This document shows positions 1 to 5,196 of a stretch of 14,898 nt of DNA, piece after piece. The notes below the pieces were generated by a model, which made no database searches, was not told the DNA's origin, and saw only the letters and a list, made by a program, of their open reading frames with translations. This DNA is from Syntrophobacterales bacterium (GTDB lineage: Bacteria > Desulfobacterota > Syntrophobacteria > BM002), in the NCBI GenBank assembly GCA_030613915.1, contig JAUWKY010000009.1, forward strand, positions 1 to 14,898. The letters run 5' to 3'. Position 1 is the first letter of the stretch. Every line of letters begins with the position of its first letter. The position numbers were made by a program, and so were the translations under genes.

Positions 1-2
1 TC

Positions 3-125
3 ACACCCTTCTGGATTCACTTCCCCTTGAATGCTTTGTTCTACCTTGCTCTCCACCCGAACTTGGCCGTGATTATGTCACTGCTGCGATTAAAGGGTAG
101 TGGGGGGGATATTAGTAAGCAGTAA
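3..125 (+). CDS. C-terminal fragment of an unrecognised, hydrophobic protein (partial at left edge)
   Basis: An open frame enters from the left edge and stops at TAA 123-125, giving 40 residues. The stretch around FPLNALFYLALHPNLAVIM looks like a membrane-associated segment, followed by a short basic/polar tail ending SKQ. I chose this frame over the competing one (2-100, also open) because about two thirds of its third codon positions are G or C, against about one third in the other frame. The last codons and the stop lie inside the heptanucleotide repeat at 114-155, so the repeat may have supplied the present stop. The family is not recognisable from 40 residues. Confidence 0.4.
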   Translation, partial: TPFWIHFPLNALFYLALHPNLAVIMSLLRLKGSGGDISKQ

Positions 126-155
126 ACGGTAAGCAGTAAGCAGTAAGCGGTAAAT
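114..155. repeat. Heptanucleotide tandem array, six units in register
   Basis: Six consecutive 7-base units read AGTAAGC, AGTAAAC, GGTAAGC, AGTAAGC, AGTAAGC, GGTAAAT. All keep the RGTAA core. The array begins within the end of the left-edge coding fragment. The same period recurs with other unit sequences at 233-333 and 4515-4590. Confidence 0.85.
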
Positions 156-198
156 CGTAGAAACCGTAAAAGGCGTAGAAGACGTCTATCATAGAGGT

Positions 199-233
199 CC
201 CCAGTGAAATAGTGCTAACGCAATTTCACGGGG
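199..233. repeat. Hairpin with CCCC/GGGG base
   Basis: CCCC at 199-202 and GTGAAAT at 204-210 pair with ATTTCAC at 223-229 and GGGG at 230-233. There is one bulged base (203) and a 12-base loop. No T-run follows on either strand, so it is not a textbook terminator. The GGGG of the right arm can instead pair with CCCC at 267-270, so two alternative folds compete. Confidence 0.6.
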
Positions 234-335
234 TAAGCAGAAGTCGGAGATCAGAGATCAGCTTTACCCCTGACCTCTGACGTCTGATCTCTGACCTCTG
301 ATTTCTGCAATCTGCCTGCTGCAATCTGCCCGCTG
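230..335. repeat. Diverged heptanucleotide array with inverted arms
   Basis: Left arm, in 7-base register: GTAAGCA (233), GAAGTCG, GAGATCA, GAGATCA (254-260). Right arm from 271 to 333, nine units of the form TGNNNNC: TGACCTC, TGACGTC, TGATCTC, TGACCTC, TGATTTC, TGCAATC, TGCCTGC, TGCAATC, TGCCCGC. The GAGATCA units are the reverse complement of TGATCTC, so the two arms can pair. GGGGTAAGC (230-238) also pairs with GCTTTACCCC (261-270). It lies just downstream of the metallopeptidase gene on the minus strand and could end that transcript. Confidence 0.75.
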
Positions 336-349
336 TATTTCCCTATGCT

Positions 350-1246
350 CTATGCCCAATGATCCTCGTCTCCGTATCGTCTTTTCTTGATTACCACCCT
401 GACAAACCCGGCGACAGTTAACAGCGCTGCAAGAAAAAATAGGATTCCATAGAGGTTGTTAGCCAGGTACGAGAACCAGGTAATTCTTTTTTTGAGATGG
501 GTTTGCCACCTTCTCAGAAGCTCATCCGGAGGAATTGAGAAACTCTTCAGAATCGCCACATCCACTTCATCGCCAGCCTCCATATGTTTGAGCAGGTCAA
601 GGAGTCCCTTCCTGCCAAACGCTTGGTTGATAAACTCCACCAAGCTTTTGCTCTCCTCATAAGCCAGCAGCAGCGACTTCTCGTCTCGAGGAAAATGTTC
701 ATCTAATCTCCGGAGACTTAACAGCTTGTTTGCTAAAACAGCCTGATCCAGAATCGATCCTTTTCTGCTCATTATTATCTCTGCTATCCCGTCACTGACC
801 CACTGGGAGACCCCTTCATCAAGCCACCTTGGCAGTATAACTTTACTTATTTTGTCATGAAGGAGCAGGTGACATAATTCGTGCTTTATGATCGATCCAA
901 GGCTGAAGGGCTTCGTATTCATCTTCGGATGGTCAATCACTATCAGATTTCTTTGGGAGACAGCGTAGGCAACAATGAGACTGTTCCCGGTCATTTCCTG
1001 AAATTTCTCTGAATCATTTACAAGTACTATTGTTGGTTTGAAATCTATTGTCCACTCAAGAGTGTTTTCCAATTCAGTTTTTAATGTGGGATACATATCG
1101 ACGATTTCTTTTGCAGCAATTCTTAGTGGTTTTTCAAACAGAACACTCAGTTGATCCGTTTGAATTATTTCTGTGTTCTCGGCGTGAAGCGTCTGAAAGG
1201 GAGTGATGAAAAGAAAAAATGCTAGGAGCAACACCTTTTTGGTCAT
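350..1246 (-). CDS. Secreted peptidase MA family metallohydrolase with C-terminal membrane anchor
   Basis: The protein has 298 residues from the ATG at 1246. Residues 1-22 form a signal peptide (MTKKVLLLAF..., cleavage plausible after LHA). The zinc-binding HELCH motif lies at 122-126, and WLDEG at 141-145 supplies the downstream glutamate typical of gluzincins. A hydrophobic segment at about 262-286 and a basic tail (IKKRR) suggest anchoring in the inner membrane with the catalytic part in the periplasm. This order fits the peptidase MA-like family found in Desulfobacterota; the substrate is unknown. The start was chosen because GAGGAAAA sits just upstream and a signal peptide begins exactly there. 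An open frame extends to 1381, but that extra stretch has no supporting site. The gene is divergent from the small + strand genes that follow. Confidence 0.85.
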   Translation of the reverse strand: MTKKVLLLAFFLFITPFQTLHAENTEIIQTDQLSVLFEKPLRIAAKEIVDMYPTLKTELENTLEWTIDFKPTIVLVNDSEKFQEMTGNSLIVAYAVSQRNLIVIDHPKMNTKPFSLGSIIKHELCHLLLHDKISKVILPRWLDEGVSQWVSDGIAEIIMSRKGSILDQAVLANKLLSLRRLDEHFPRDEKSLLLAYEESKSLVEFINQAFGRKGLLDLLKHMEAGDEVDVAILKSFSIPPDELLRRWQTHLKKRITWFSYLANNLYGILFFLAALLTVAGFVRVVIKKRRYGDEDHWA

Positions 1247-1396
1247 GCTCTTTTCCTCAGTGGAAGCTGGCAAACATACCTCAACGCACGTCTGAGCCAA
1301 AAATACCACCAAATAGCAACCTTTCAAAGATATTTGGTCAAAATACCAGACTCTGCGGCTTAGCACAAAGATATCTGTCACCTTAAAATTTACGTA

Positions 1397-1412
1397 TGGC
1401 TTGAATTTTGCA
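1397..1412 (+). promoter_or_regulatory. Sigma-54 (-24/-12) promoter upstream of the zinc ribbon and IHF-like genes
   Basis: TGGCTTGAATTTTGCA carries GG at 1398-1399 and GC at 1410-1411, exactly 12 bases apart. It fits the TGGC-N7-TTGCA pattern of RpoN promoters. Transcription would start near 1423, about 72 bases before the ATG at 1495. It is the nearest good promoter match for the 1495-1985 gene pair. Confidence 0.6.
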
Positions 1413-1494
1413 AAGAAATTTCAGCCGGAAGCGACGCCGATTTCGGATGCCGGTCCAAAGGAGTAAAGGAGATTTTGGGAAGGAGGTCCCCATC

Positions 1495-1614
1495 ATGTTC
1501 CGTCTCATCAGGATGTGCCCAAAGTGCAGAGCCAGGATTATGCTCAGAGCGAGGGTGGGACAGCGCGTGATGTGCCCCGAGTGTAAGAGTATGTTCGTGG
1601 CCGAAGCAGCCTAG
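1495..1614 (+). CDS. 39-residue zinc ribbon protein (MJ0042-like finger)
   Basis: The start is fixed by a strong Shine-Dalgarno site, AGGAGG at 1481-1486, eight bases before ATG 1495. The frame is open further upstream, but nothing supports a longer protein. The protein has two CPxC knuckles, C8/C11 and C27/C30, spaced by 15 residues, with a basic linker (RARVGQRV) and the CP-C-x-x-x-F ending typical of MJ0042-type zinc ribbons. It is essentially one free-standing zinc finger, likely cytoplasmic. It is followed after 83 bases by an IHF-like gene on the same strand and may share its transcript. The biochemical role is unknown; nucleic-acid or protein contact is the usual expectation for such a fold. 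Confidence 0.7.
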   Translation: MFRLIRMCPKCRARIMLRARVGQRVMCPECKSMFVAEAA

Positions 1615-1697
1615 TGAAGGTCAGAGGGAAACGGAAGATAAGCTGAGAGGTTGCCTCGATTCAATTAACCAGGGAAGAACGAAGGATAGGACCAGCT

Positions 1698-1985
1698 ATG
1701 ACACTTACCAAAGCCGACATTGCAAATGTCATTAGCAGCCAGGTAGGGTACACTAGGAAGCATTCGCTCAGGGTAGTCGACTCCCTGTTCGAATTGATCA
1801 AAGATTCACTGGAAAATGGCGAGGATGTCCTCATAAGTGGCTTCGGAAAATTCTCGGTGAAAGAAAAAAGGGAGAGAAGGGGAAGAAATCCCCAGACTGG
1901 AGAGCCGATCACTCTGTCATCCAGAAAGATCGTGACCTTCAAGTACTCTGGGAAGCTACGGCATTTCGTGAATGGGGACAGTTAG
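1698..1985 (+). CDS. Integration host factor alpha-like / HU family DNA-bending protein (copy 1)
   Basis: The 95-residue length is standard for the HU/IHF family. The N-terminal helices (MTLTKADIANVI...) form the dimer body. GFGKFSVKEKRERRGRNP (48-65) is the family signature, and the beta-arm with RNPQTGEP (63-70) carries proline 65, which intercalates into DNA in known family members. It resembles IHF alpha more than HU by length and arm sequence. A second copy at 3132-3419 is identical at 58 of 95 positions by eye count. The usual chromosomal ihfA lies beside pheT, and neither copy here does, so these are accessory paralogs. IHF-type bending assists sigma-54 activation, and a sigma-54 promoter lies upstream. 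The start follows a purine-rich GAAGGATAGGA. Confidence 0.9.
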   Translation: MTLTKADIANVISSQVGYTRKHSLRVVDSLFELIKDSLENGEDVLISGFGKFSVKEKRERRGRNPQTGEPITLSSRKIVTFKYSGKLRHFVNGDS

Positions 1986-2061
1986 CCGCGCGCTCCATGG
2001 GACTGCCCCATCATACCCTGGAACGCATGCGTGCTTATCCTCTCCATTGAAGCAAACCGTT

Positions 2062-2250
2062 CTATTTGAAGAGGTCATCCTGCATTTCTATCCTGCGTTG
2101 TTCCAGAGCATGTTTCAGGAACATCCTTTCTGCCTTCCTGTAGTCTTCTCCAGAGTAATGGTTCTGGTTCTCCGGGATTCTGAACAGGGTTCTATACTTC
2201 TTCAGTAACAAAATAATCCCGGATTTCTTTTTCCTATTCTTCATTGTCAT
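2062..2250 (-). CDS. Small basic hypothetical protein
   Basis: The protein has 62 residues and begins MTMKNRKKKSG. A short hydrophobic patch (IILLL) is followed by an aromatic and charged segment (FRIPENQNHYSGEDYRKAER) and an amphipathic, probably helical C-terminus ending DDLFK. GGAG at 2257-2260 is seven bases upstream of the ATG. The composition is protein-like and the opposing + strand frame (1972-2208) looks random, so I take this strand as the coding one. It converges with the IHF-like gene, leaving 76 bases between the stops. The function is not recognised. Confidence 0.5.
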   Translation of the reverse strand: MTMKNRKKKSGIILLLKKYRTLFRIPENQNHYSGEDYRKAERMFLKHALEQRRIEMQDDLFK

Positions 2251-2341
2251 GAAAATCTCCGGTGTTCCTCTTTCACCCCACCAGGCTCAATGACTCTCAT
2301 TTATCCCCACAAATTTCCCATGCATGTATTGATCGTTCGTG

Positions 2342-2433
2342 GTGCTTATTAGCACTGTTGTTAACACAAACCATACCAACTCAGACTAGTATAAATTTTA
2401 TCCGTATTTACGGTTAGTTATGCGGTTATCCGC
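2342..2433. promoter_or_regulatory. Cluster of short inverted repeats upstream of the sigma-54 promoter
   Basis: The 447 bases between 2251 and 2697 contain no convincing gene. Within them are GTGCT-TATT-AGCAC (2342-2355), CCGTA-TT-TACGG (2402-2413) and GCGG-TTAT-CCGC (2422-2433), plus TTATCCG twice, 28 bases apart. They lie about 155-245 bases before the predicted transcription start near 2587, a distance at which enhancer-binding activators of sigma-54 promoters usually bind. No single shared palindrome is repeated, so assignment as activator sites is inference. Confidence 0.3.
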
Positions 2434-2530
2434 GGAATAATTCTGACATATTCTTGGGTAATGCAGTTCATAAAGTGGAAAAAAATACCACCTTTTTCTA
2501 GATTATTGGCGTGGAGGAACCAAGGATAAA

Positions 2531-2543
2531 TTACAATTTTTTG
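2531..2543 (+). promoter_or_regulatory. Candidate IHF binding site
   Basis: TTACAATTTTTTG matches the IHF consensus WATCAA-N4-TTR except at positions 2 and 3, and lies in an A/T-rich tract. It sits about 50 bases upstream of the predicted sigma-54 transcription start and between that promoter and the inverted repeats farther upstream. This is the usual architecture when IHF bends DNA to bring an activator to RpoN polymerase. Short AT-rich matches are frequent by chance. Confidence 0.3.
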
Positions 2544-2560
2544 TTTTAATTTCAGCCGCC

Positions 2561-2576
2561 TGGCATGTATTTTGCT
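2561..2576 (+). promoter_or_regulatory. Sigma-54 (-24/-12) promoter upstream of the first PilZ gene
   Basis: TGGCATG-TATT-TTGCT, preceded by C, matches the RpoN consensus YTGGCACG-N4-TTGCW at nearly every position. GG (2562-2563) and GC (2574-2575) are 12 bases apart. The predicted start is near 2587, giving a leader of about 110 bases that contains the hairpin at 2648-2673. It is the best promoter match in the window. Confidence 0.75.
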
Positions 2577-2647
2577 TTCAAGATAACTCTAAAGGGTTGA
2601 AAATACAGGATATAACAAATTCTTATTACCCAATCCCCTGTTACAAC

Positions 2648-2673
2648 CTCACTCTGCTCCACTCAGAGTTGAG
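2648..2673 (+). other. Leader hairpin just upstream of the PilZ gene
   Basis: CTCACTCTG (2648-2656) pairs with CAGAGTTGAG (2664-2673) with one bulged A and a 7-base loop. It lies 24 bases before the start codon, immediately ahead of the GAGGGG ribosome site. It could affect translation of the leader made from the 2561 promoter; there is no T-run to suggest termination. Confidence 0.35.
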
Positions 2674-2697
2674 TGCTAAAGAAAGAGGGGACAGAAG

Positions 2698-3018
2698 ATG
2701 ATTGGCGCAGATAGGCGAATATATCCCAGGGCTGAGGTTAGATGGCCGGTCTCCGCAATGACTGCTGAGGGGTCACTTCAGGGGGAAACGATGAATCTCA
2801 GCATGATGGGGGCGTTTATCCGTTGCTCTAGACCCTTGGGCCTGGACGAGACCGTGGCATTGACCATCAACATCCCCAACTCGGACCACTCGTTGACAGT
2901 TAGGGCGCAAGTGGTGTGGTCAAATGTCTGCGTCAGTGGTGACGACAAAGGCCCTAATGGGATGGGGGTCAGGTTCATATGGCACTGGCCCGCAACATTA
3001 GTAGGGTGGGAGCAGTGA
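2698..3018 (+). CDS. PilZ domain protein (copy 1, shortened C-terminus)
   Basis: The 106 residues cover a single PilZ beta-barrel. The c-di-GMP binding signatures are present: RxxxR as R7-IYP-R11 and NxSxxG as N33-L-S35-MM-G38. GMGVRF (88-93) is the last conserved strand. After it the sequence becomes WHWPATLVGWEQ, whereas copy 2 continues with the expected C-terminal helix (ISAKDRQLLKSLL). The C-terminal helix therefore appears lost, and the element at 3039 begins 21 bases after the stop. The protein is likely a soluble c-di-GMP effector; its partner is unknown. GAGGGG upstream supports the ATG. The sigma-54 promoter at 2561 probably drives it. Confidence 0.85.
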   Translation: MIGADRRIYPRAEVRWPVSAMTAEGSLQGETMNLSMMGAFIRCSRPLGLDETVALTINIPNSDHSLTVRAQVVWSNVCVSGDDKGPNGMGVRFIWHWPATLVGWEQ

Positions 3019-3038
3019 AACAGAGCATGGACGCAACT

Positions 3039-3109
3039 AGCCCGGATATTTCATGAATTGCTGTCGCAGCAGGTAATTCATGAAATATCCGGGCTGAGGT
3101 AAGAGACAG
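3039..3109 (+). repeat. Compact inverted-repeat element with conserved tail
   Basis: Perfect 21-base arms at 3039-3059 and 3075-3095 (left arm core AGCCCGGATATTTCATGAAT) enclose a 15-base loop, which itself can form GCTG-TCG-CAGC. Beyond the right arm, GTAAGAGACAG (3099-3109) resembles the bases that follow related sequences at 4699 and 5383. The stem ends 36 bases before the start codon of the second IHF-like gene. The same termini bound a larger element at 5197-5378. No T-run follows, so rho-independent termination is not indicated. Confidence 0.85.
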
Positions 3110-3131
3110 CTTTTGAGGAAGGACAGCTGCC

Positions 3132-3419
3132 ATGACCTTAACCAAAGCAGTCATTGCTGAAGTGATCCACAATCGGGTGGGCCGTACCAAGAAACAATCC
3201 GCTGAGCTGGTTGACTGCCTTTTCGAAATCATCAAAGGAACCCTGGGAGACGGGAAGGATGTCCTCATCAGCGGGTTTGGAAAATTCTCCGTCCGTGAGA
3301 GAAAAGAGAGAAAGGGCCGGAATCCTCTCACCGGAAAGCCATTGGTGCTGCCGGCGAAGAAGGTGGTAACGTTTAAGTGTGCGGGGAAACTGAGGGATAA
3401 GATTAACGGCAATAGATAG
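3132..3419 (+). CDS. Integration host factor alpha-like / HU family DNA-bending protein (copy 2)
   Basis: The protein has 95 residues with the same layout as copy 1: N-terminal helical body, GFGKFSVRERKERKGRNP at 48-65, beta-arm RNPLTGKP at 63-70 with the intercalating proline 65, and a basic C-terminus. Residues 43-54 (DVLISGFGKFSV) are identical to copy 1, while the dimer-interface helices differ more (58 of 95 identical overall), so the two may form homo- or heterodimers. GAGGAAGGA upstream supports the ATG. The PilZ copy 2 start lies 26 bases after the stop, implying one transcript. The leader carries the inverted-repeat element at 3039-3109. Confidence 0.9.
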   Translation: MTLTKAVIAEVIHNRVGRTKKQSAELVDCLFEIIKGTLGDGKDVLISGFGKFSVRERKERKGRNPLTGKPLVLPAKKVVTFKCAGKLRDKINGNR

Positions 3420-3445
3420 ACCCAGCTAAAGAGGGTTACATTGGT

Positions 3446-3793
3446 ATGGTTCTAGGAATCAAAAGTCGCGGCCAACCCAGAGCCAAGGTCAAATGGCCCG
3501 TACATATACAAACCACCCGTGGTTCCATCTACGGGGTAACCACGAACGTTAGCACCAGTGGCGCCTATATTTCTTGCCAGGAACCGTCAGAGGTGGAAGG
3601 TAAATTACGGGTGACAATTGAGGTTCCCCACCGCAGATCGCTCAATATTGTTGCCAGGGTCGTCTGGCATACAGTCACCACCCCCAATGACTCTACTTCA
3701 GGTTTCGGTATTGGTGTAAAGTTTGCACATATCTCCGCGAAGGATCGCCAGCTTCTTAAGAGCCTGCTCGTCAAACATCTTGAAAGAAATTAG
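3446..3793 (+). CDS. PilZ domain protein (copy 2)
   Basis: This is a 115-residue single-domain PilZ protein. R8-GQP-R12 and N34-V-S36-TS-G39 are the two c-di-GMP contact motifs. FGIGVKF (87-93) and the C-terminal helix ISAKDRQLLKSLLVKHL (96-112) complete the fold. It closely follows the second IHF-like gene (26-base gap), so the DNA-bending protein and the c-di-GMP receptor are probably made together. Compared with copy 1 it keeps the full C-terminus. GAGGGTT upstream is a modest ribosome site. A role in motility, adhesion or gene regulation is typical of PilZ proteins but cannot be chosen from the sequence. Confidence 0.88.
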   Translation: MVLGIKSRGQPRAKVKWPVHIQTTRGSIYGVTTNVSTSGAYISCQEPSEVEGKLRVTIEVPHRRSLNIVARVVWHTVTTPNDSTSGFGIGVKFAHISAKDRQLLKSLLVKHLERN

Positions 3794-3946
3794 GTCCTTC
3801 TTCTTATACCCTAACCAGGTATCACCTTTCCCCTTGCACGCGCTTTTTGCTTGCTGTAACCTACCGTATCTGTTTCTCAATGTTTTGTAGGCGGTTGTCA
3901 GGGAGTTTGCGGAGAGGAATGTAAGAACAAGAAGGAGTAAAATGAA

Positions 3947-4504
3947 ATGAAAAAGGTTTTGGTAGTACTGTTGTTCGTGATGATCCTTCCTTGTAATACC
4001 CTTTCTGCAATCCAGAAAAAAGAACAGAGATTAAAAGCAACTACTGCTGCCTTGGTGATTCAAGCACTACAGTTGGGTGAGAGAGCACAACAGTTATTTA
4101 GCATTAAGGACGAGTTGCTAAGAATAGTACAAGAGAGGGAGGGTAAGATCACTTTACAGGAGGATTTTATAGTTGATGCAGTGACTGAGTTAAAATACGT
4201 TGCAACTGTTGCTTACTTTGAAGGTAATTTACTAGGAGCAGTGCTGGCTTTAAAGGAAAAATTCAAATTGCAGTTTATAAATGACAGGATAATTGAATTA
4301 CAAAATTCTTTGGAAAGTACGACGGCAAGTTTGAGACCCATTCAAGTTGCATATTCTGGAATAGAGAATGCCGCAGCCTTACAACAAATAGAGAGATCTA
4401 TAAAGATAGTGCAGTCATTAACAGAGACATACAGAAATAGTATCGAAATACTGTTGAGAATGAGGGGGAAACAAGCAAAAGAAATTGAGAAAATACAGCC
4501 ATAG
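3947..4504 (+). CDS. Secreted all-helical hypothetical protein
   Basis: The protein has 185 residues. Residues 1-21 form a classical signal peptide (MKKVLVVLLFVMILPCNTLSA). The cysteine at 16 lies before the cleavage site and not in a lipobox, so it is not a lipoprotein. The mature part has no cysteine, is rich in Leu, Ile, Glu, Gln and Lys, and looks helical with coiled-coil character at about 60-70 and 110-180. Base composition is clearly more A/T-rich than in the neighbouring genes (many TTA, ATA and AAA codons), which may mark later acquisition. AGGAG at 3931-3935 lies upstream; an ATG five bases before the chosen start ends at once in TGA. The family is not recognised. A periplasmic or envelope role is inferred only from the signal peptide. 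Confidence 0.75.
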   Translation: MKKVLVVLLFVMILPCNTLSAIQKKEQRLKATTAALVIQALQLGERAQQLFSIKDELLRIVQEREGKITLQEDFIVDAVTELKYVATVAYFEGNLLGAVLALKEKFKLQFINDRIIELQNSLESTTASLRPIQVAYSGIENAAALQQIERSIKIVQSLTETYRNSIEILLRMRGKQAKEIEKIQP

Positions 4505-4514
4505 CACCAAATCT

Positions 4515-4590
4515 CAGGTTTCAGGTTTCAGTGTTCAGGTTTCAGCTTCTATGTTTCTTTTACTGACACCTGACACCTGACACCTGACAC
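4515..4590. repeat. Inverted pair of heptanucleotide arrays (large imperfect hairpin)
   Basis: The left arm has five units in 7-base register: CAGGTTT (4515), CAGGTTT, CAGTGTT, CAGGTTT, CAGCTTC (ending 4549). The right arm has four perfect units of CTGACAC from 4563 to 4590. The reverse complement of the right unit is a rotation of CAGGTGT, one base from CAGGTTT, so the arms pair over about 28 bases with about one mismatch per heptad. It lies 10 bases after the stop of the secreted protein gene and may act as its transcript end. Confidence 0.8.
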
Positions 4591-4677
4591 CTCAATCTGT
4601 CCTGAAACCCAAGATTTTGGTTCCGGCGGATCCTGTACTCGGGAGACCTTGACTATTGGAAGTCTGAGCATAACATT

Positions 4678-4709
4678 AAATATCCGGGCTCTTTGAGAGT
4701 AAGTGACAG
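4678..4709 (+). repeat. Solo half of the inverted-repeat element with its tail
   Basis: AAATATCCGGGCT (4678-4690) equals the outer 13 bases of the right arm at 3083-3095. It is followed by GTAAGTGACAG (4699-4709), 10 of 11 bases identical to the tail at 3099-3109. No left arm is present upstream. The start codon at 4735 lies 25 bases beyond the tail. Confidence 0.65.
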
Positions 4710-4734
4710 TTGATCATTGAGAAGAGGCGCGGTG

Positions 4735-4953
4735 ATGGCGAAGCTGAATAAAATGGCATTGGGATTGGTAACCGAGCTTGGGTCTATTCGAGATGAGCTA
4801 GGCGCGGCGATCAACAAGATAGAAGGTGAAGGGAAAGCCGACGTTGTCCATGCATACGGTCGCCTTGCGGACTTAACTGCAAACGTTACGCTTCTGGTCG
4901 GTCAATTCAACGTGAGGAATCTAGTCAAGTTTCTCAAGAGGAAGCTTCAATGA
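4735..4953 (+). CDS. Small helical hypothetical protein
   Basis: The protein has 72 residues. The ATG at 4735 is preferred over an in-frame TTG at 4717 because AGAGG (4723-4727) lies seven bases upstream of it. The sequence is almost entirely amphipathic helix (LVTELGSIRDELGAAINKIE, then a second helix to 57) and ends in a basic patch, KFLKRKLQ. There is no signal peptide. Its stop overlaps the next start (ATGA at 4950-4953), so the two proteins are translationally coupled. The family is not recognised. A dimeric or DNA-associated helical protein is possible from the charge pattern, but this is a guess. Confidence 0.65.
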   Translation: MAKLNKMALGLVTELGSIRDELGAAINKIEGEGKADVVHAYGRLADLTANVTLLVGQFNVRNLVKFLKRKLQ

Positions 4954-5159
4954 CAGATCCTACCTATAGAAGGGATTATTTGACCGGGGATAAGAAATGC
5001 ATATTTTGTGGTGCAGGTGCGGACAATGTGCGCCTTTTGAATACGAAGGGAGAGCTCAAGGGAGGAGTAGAGGGTTTTTATTATCGATGTGGTGAATGCA
5101 AACAGTATTTTGTAGAGTACTGGATCAACGGAGAATTGAAAACGGTCCTTGCCTCCTGA
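4950..5159 (+). CDS. Small zinc ribbon hypothetical protein, coupled to the preceding gene
   Basis: The protein has 69 residues. Two Cys pairs, C17-IF-C20 and C47-GE-C50, form a rubredoxin/zinc-ribbon knuckle pair 26 residues apart. Between them is a hairpin-like glycine- and lysine-rich stretch (NTKGELKGGVEGFYY), and a short beta-type tail follows (YFVEYWINGELKTVL). The start codon overlaps the stop of the 72-residue gene by four bases, so both are made from one message and may act as a pair. The family is not recognised. Confidence 0.7.
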   Translation: MTDPTYRRDYLTGDKKCIFCGAGADNVRLLNTKGELKGGVEGFYYRCGECKQYFVEYWINGELKTVLAS

Positions 5160-5196
5160 CGGGGACCTCAGTGTGGTTCAGGTGAACCTGTGGATT

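Noticed and set aside
114..155. CRISPR array
   Set aside because: The units are only 7 bases with no spacers. No cas genes are present anywhere in the window.
1247..1381. Upstream extension of the metallopeptidase frame
   Set aside because: The signal peptide and ribosome site both place the start at 1246. The extra 45 residues would hide the signal peptide.
1972..2208. Open frame of 78 codons on the + strand after the first IHF-like gene
   Set aside because: It overlaps the IHF stop, has no ribosome site, and its composition looks random. The minus strand carries a more protein-like frame.
5175..5188. GGTTCA-GG-TGAACC palindrome after the coupled gene pair
   Set aside because: The two-base loop is too tight for a stable hairpin, and no other copy or T-run supports a function.
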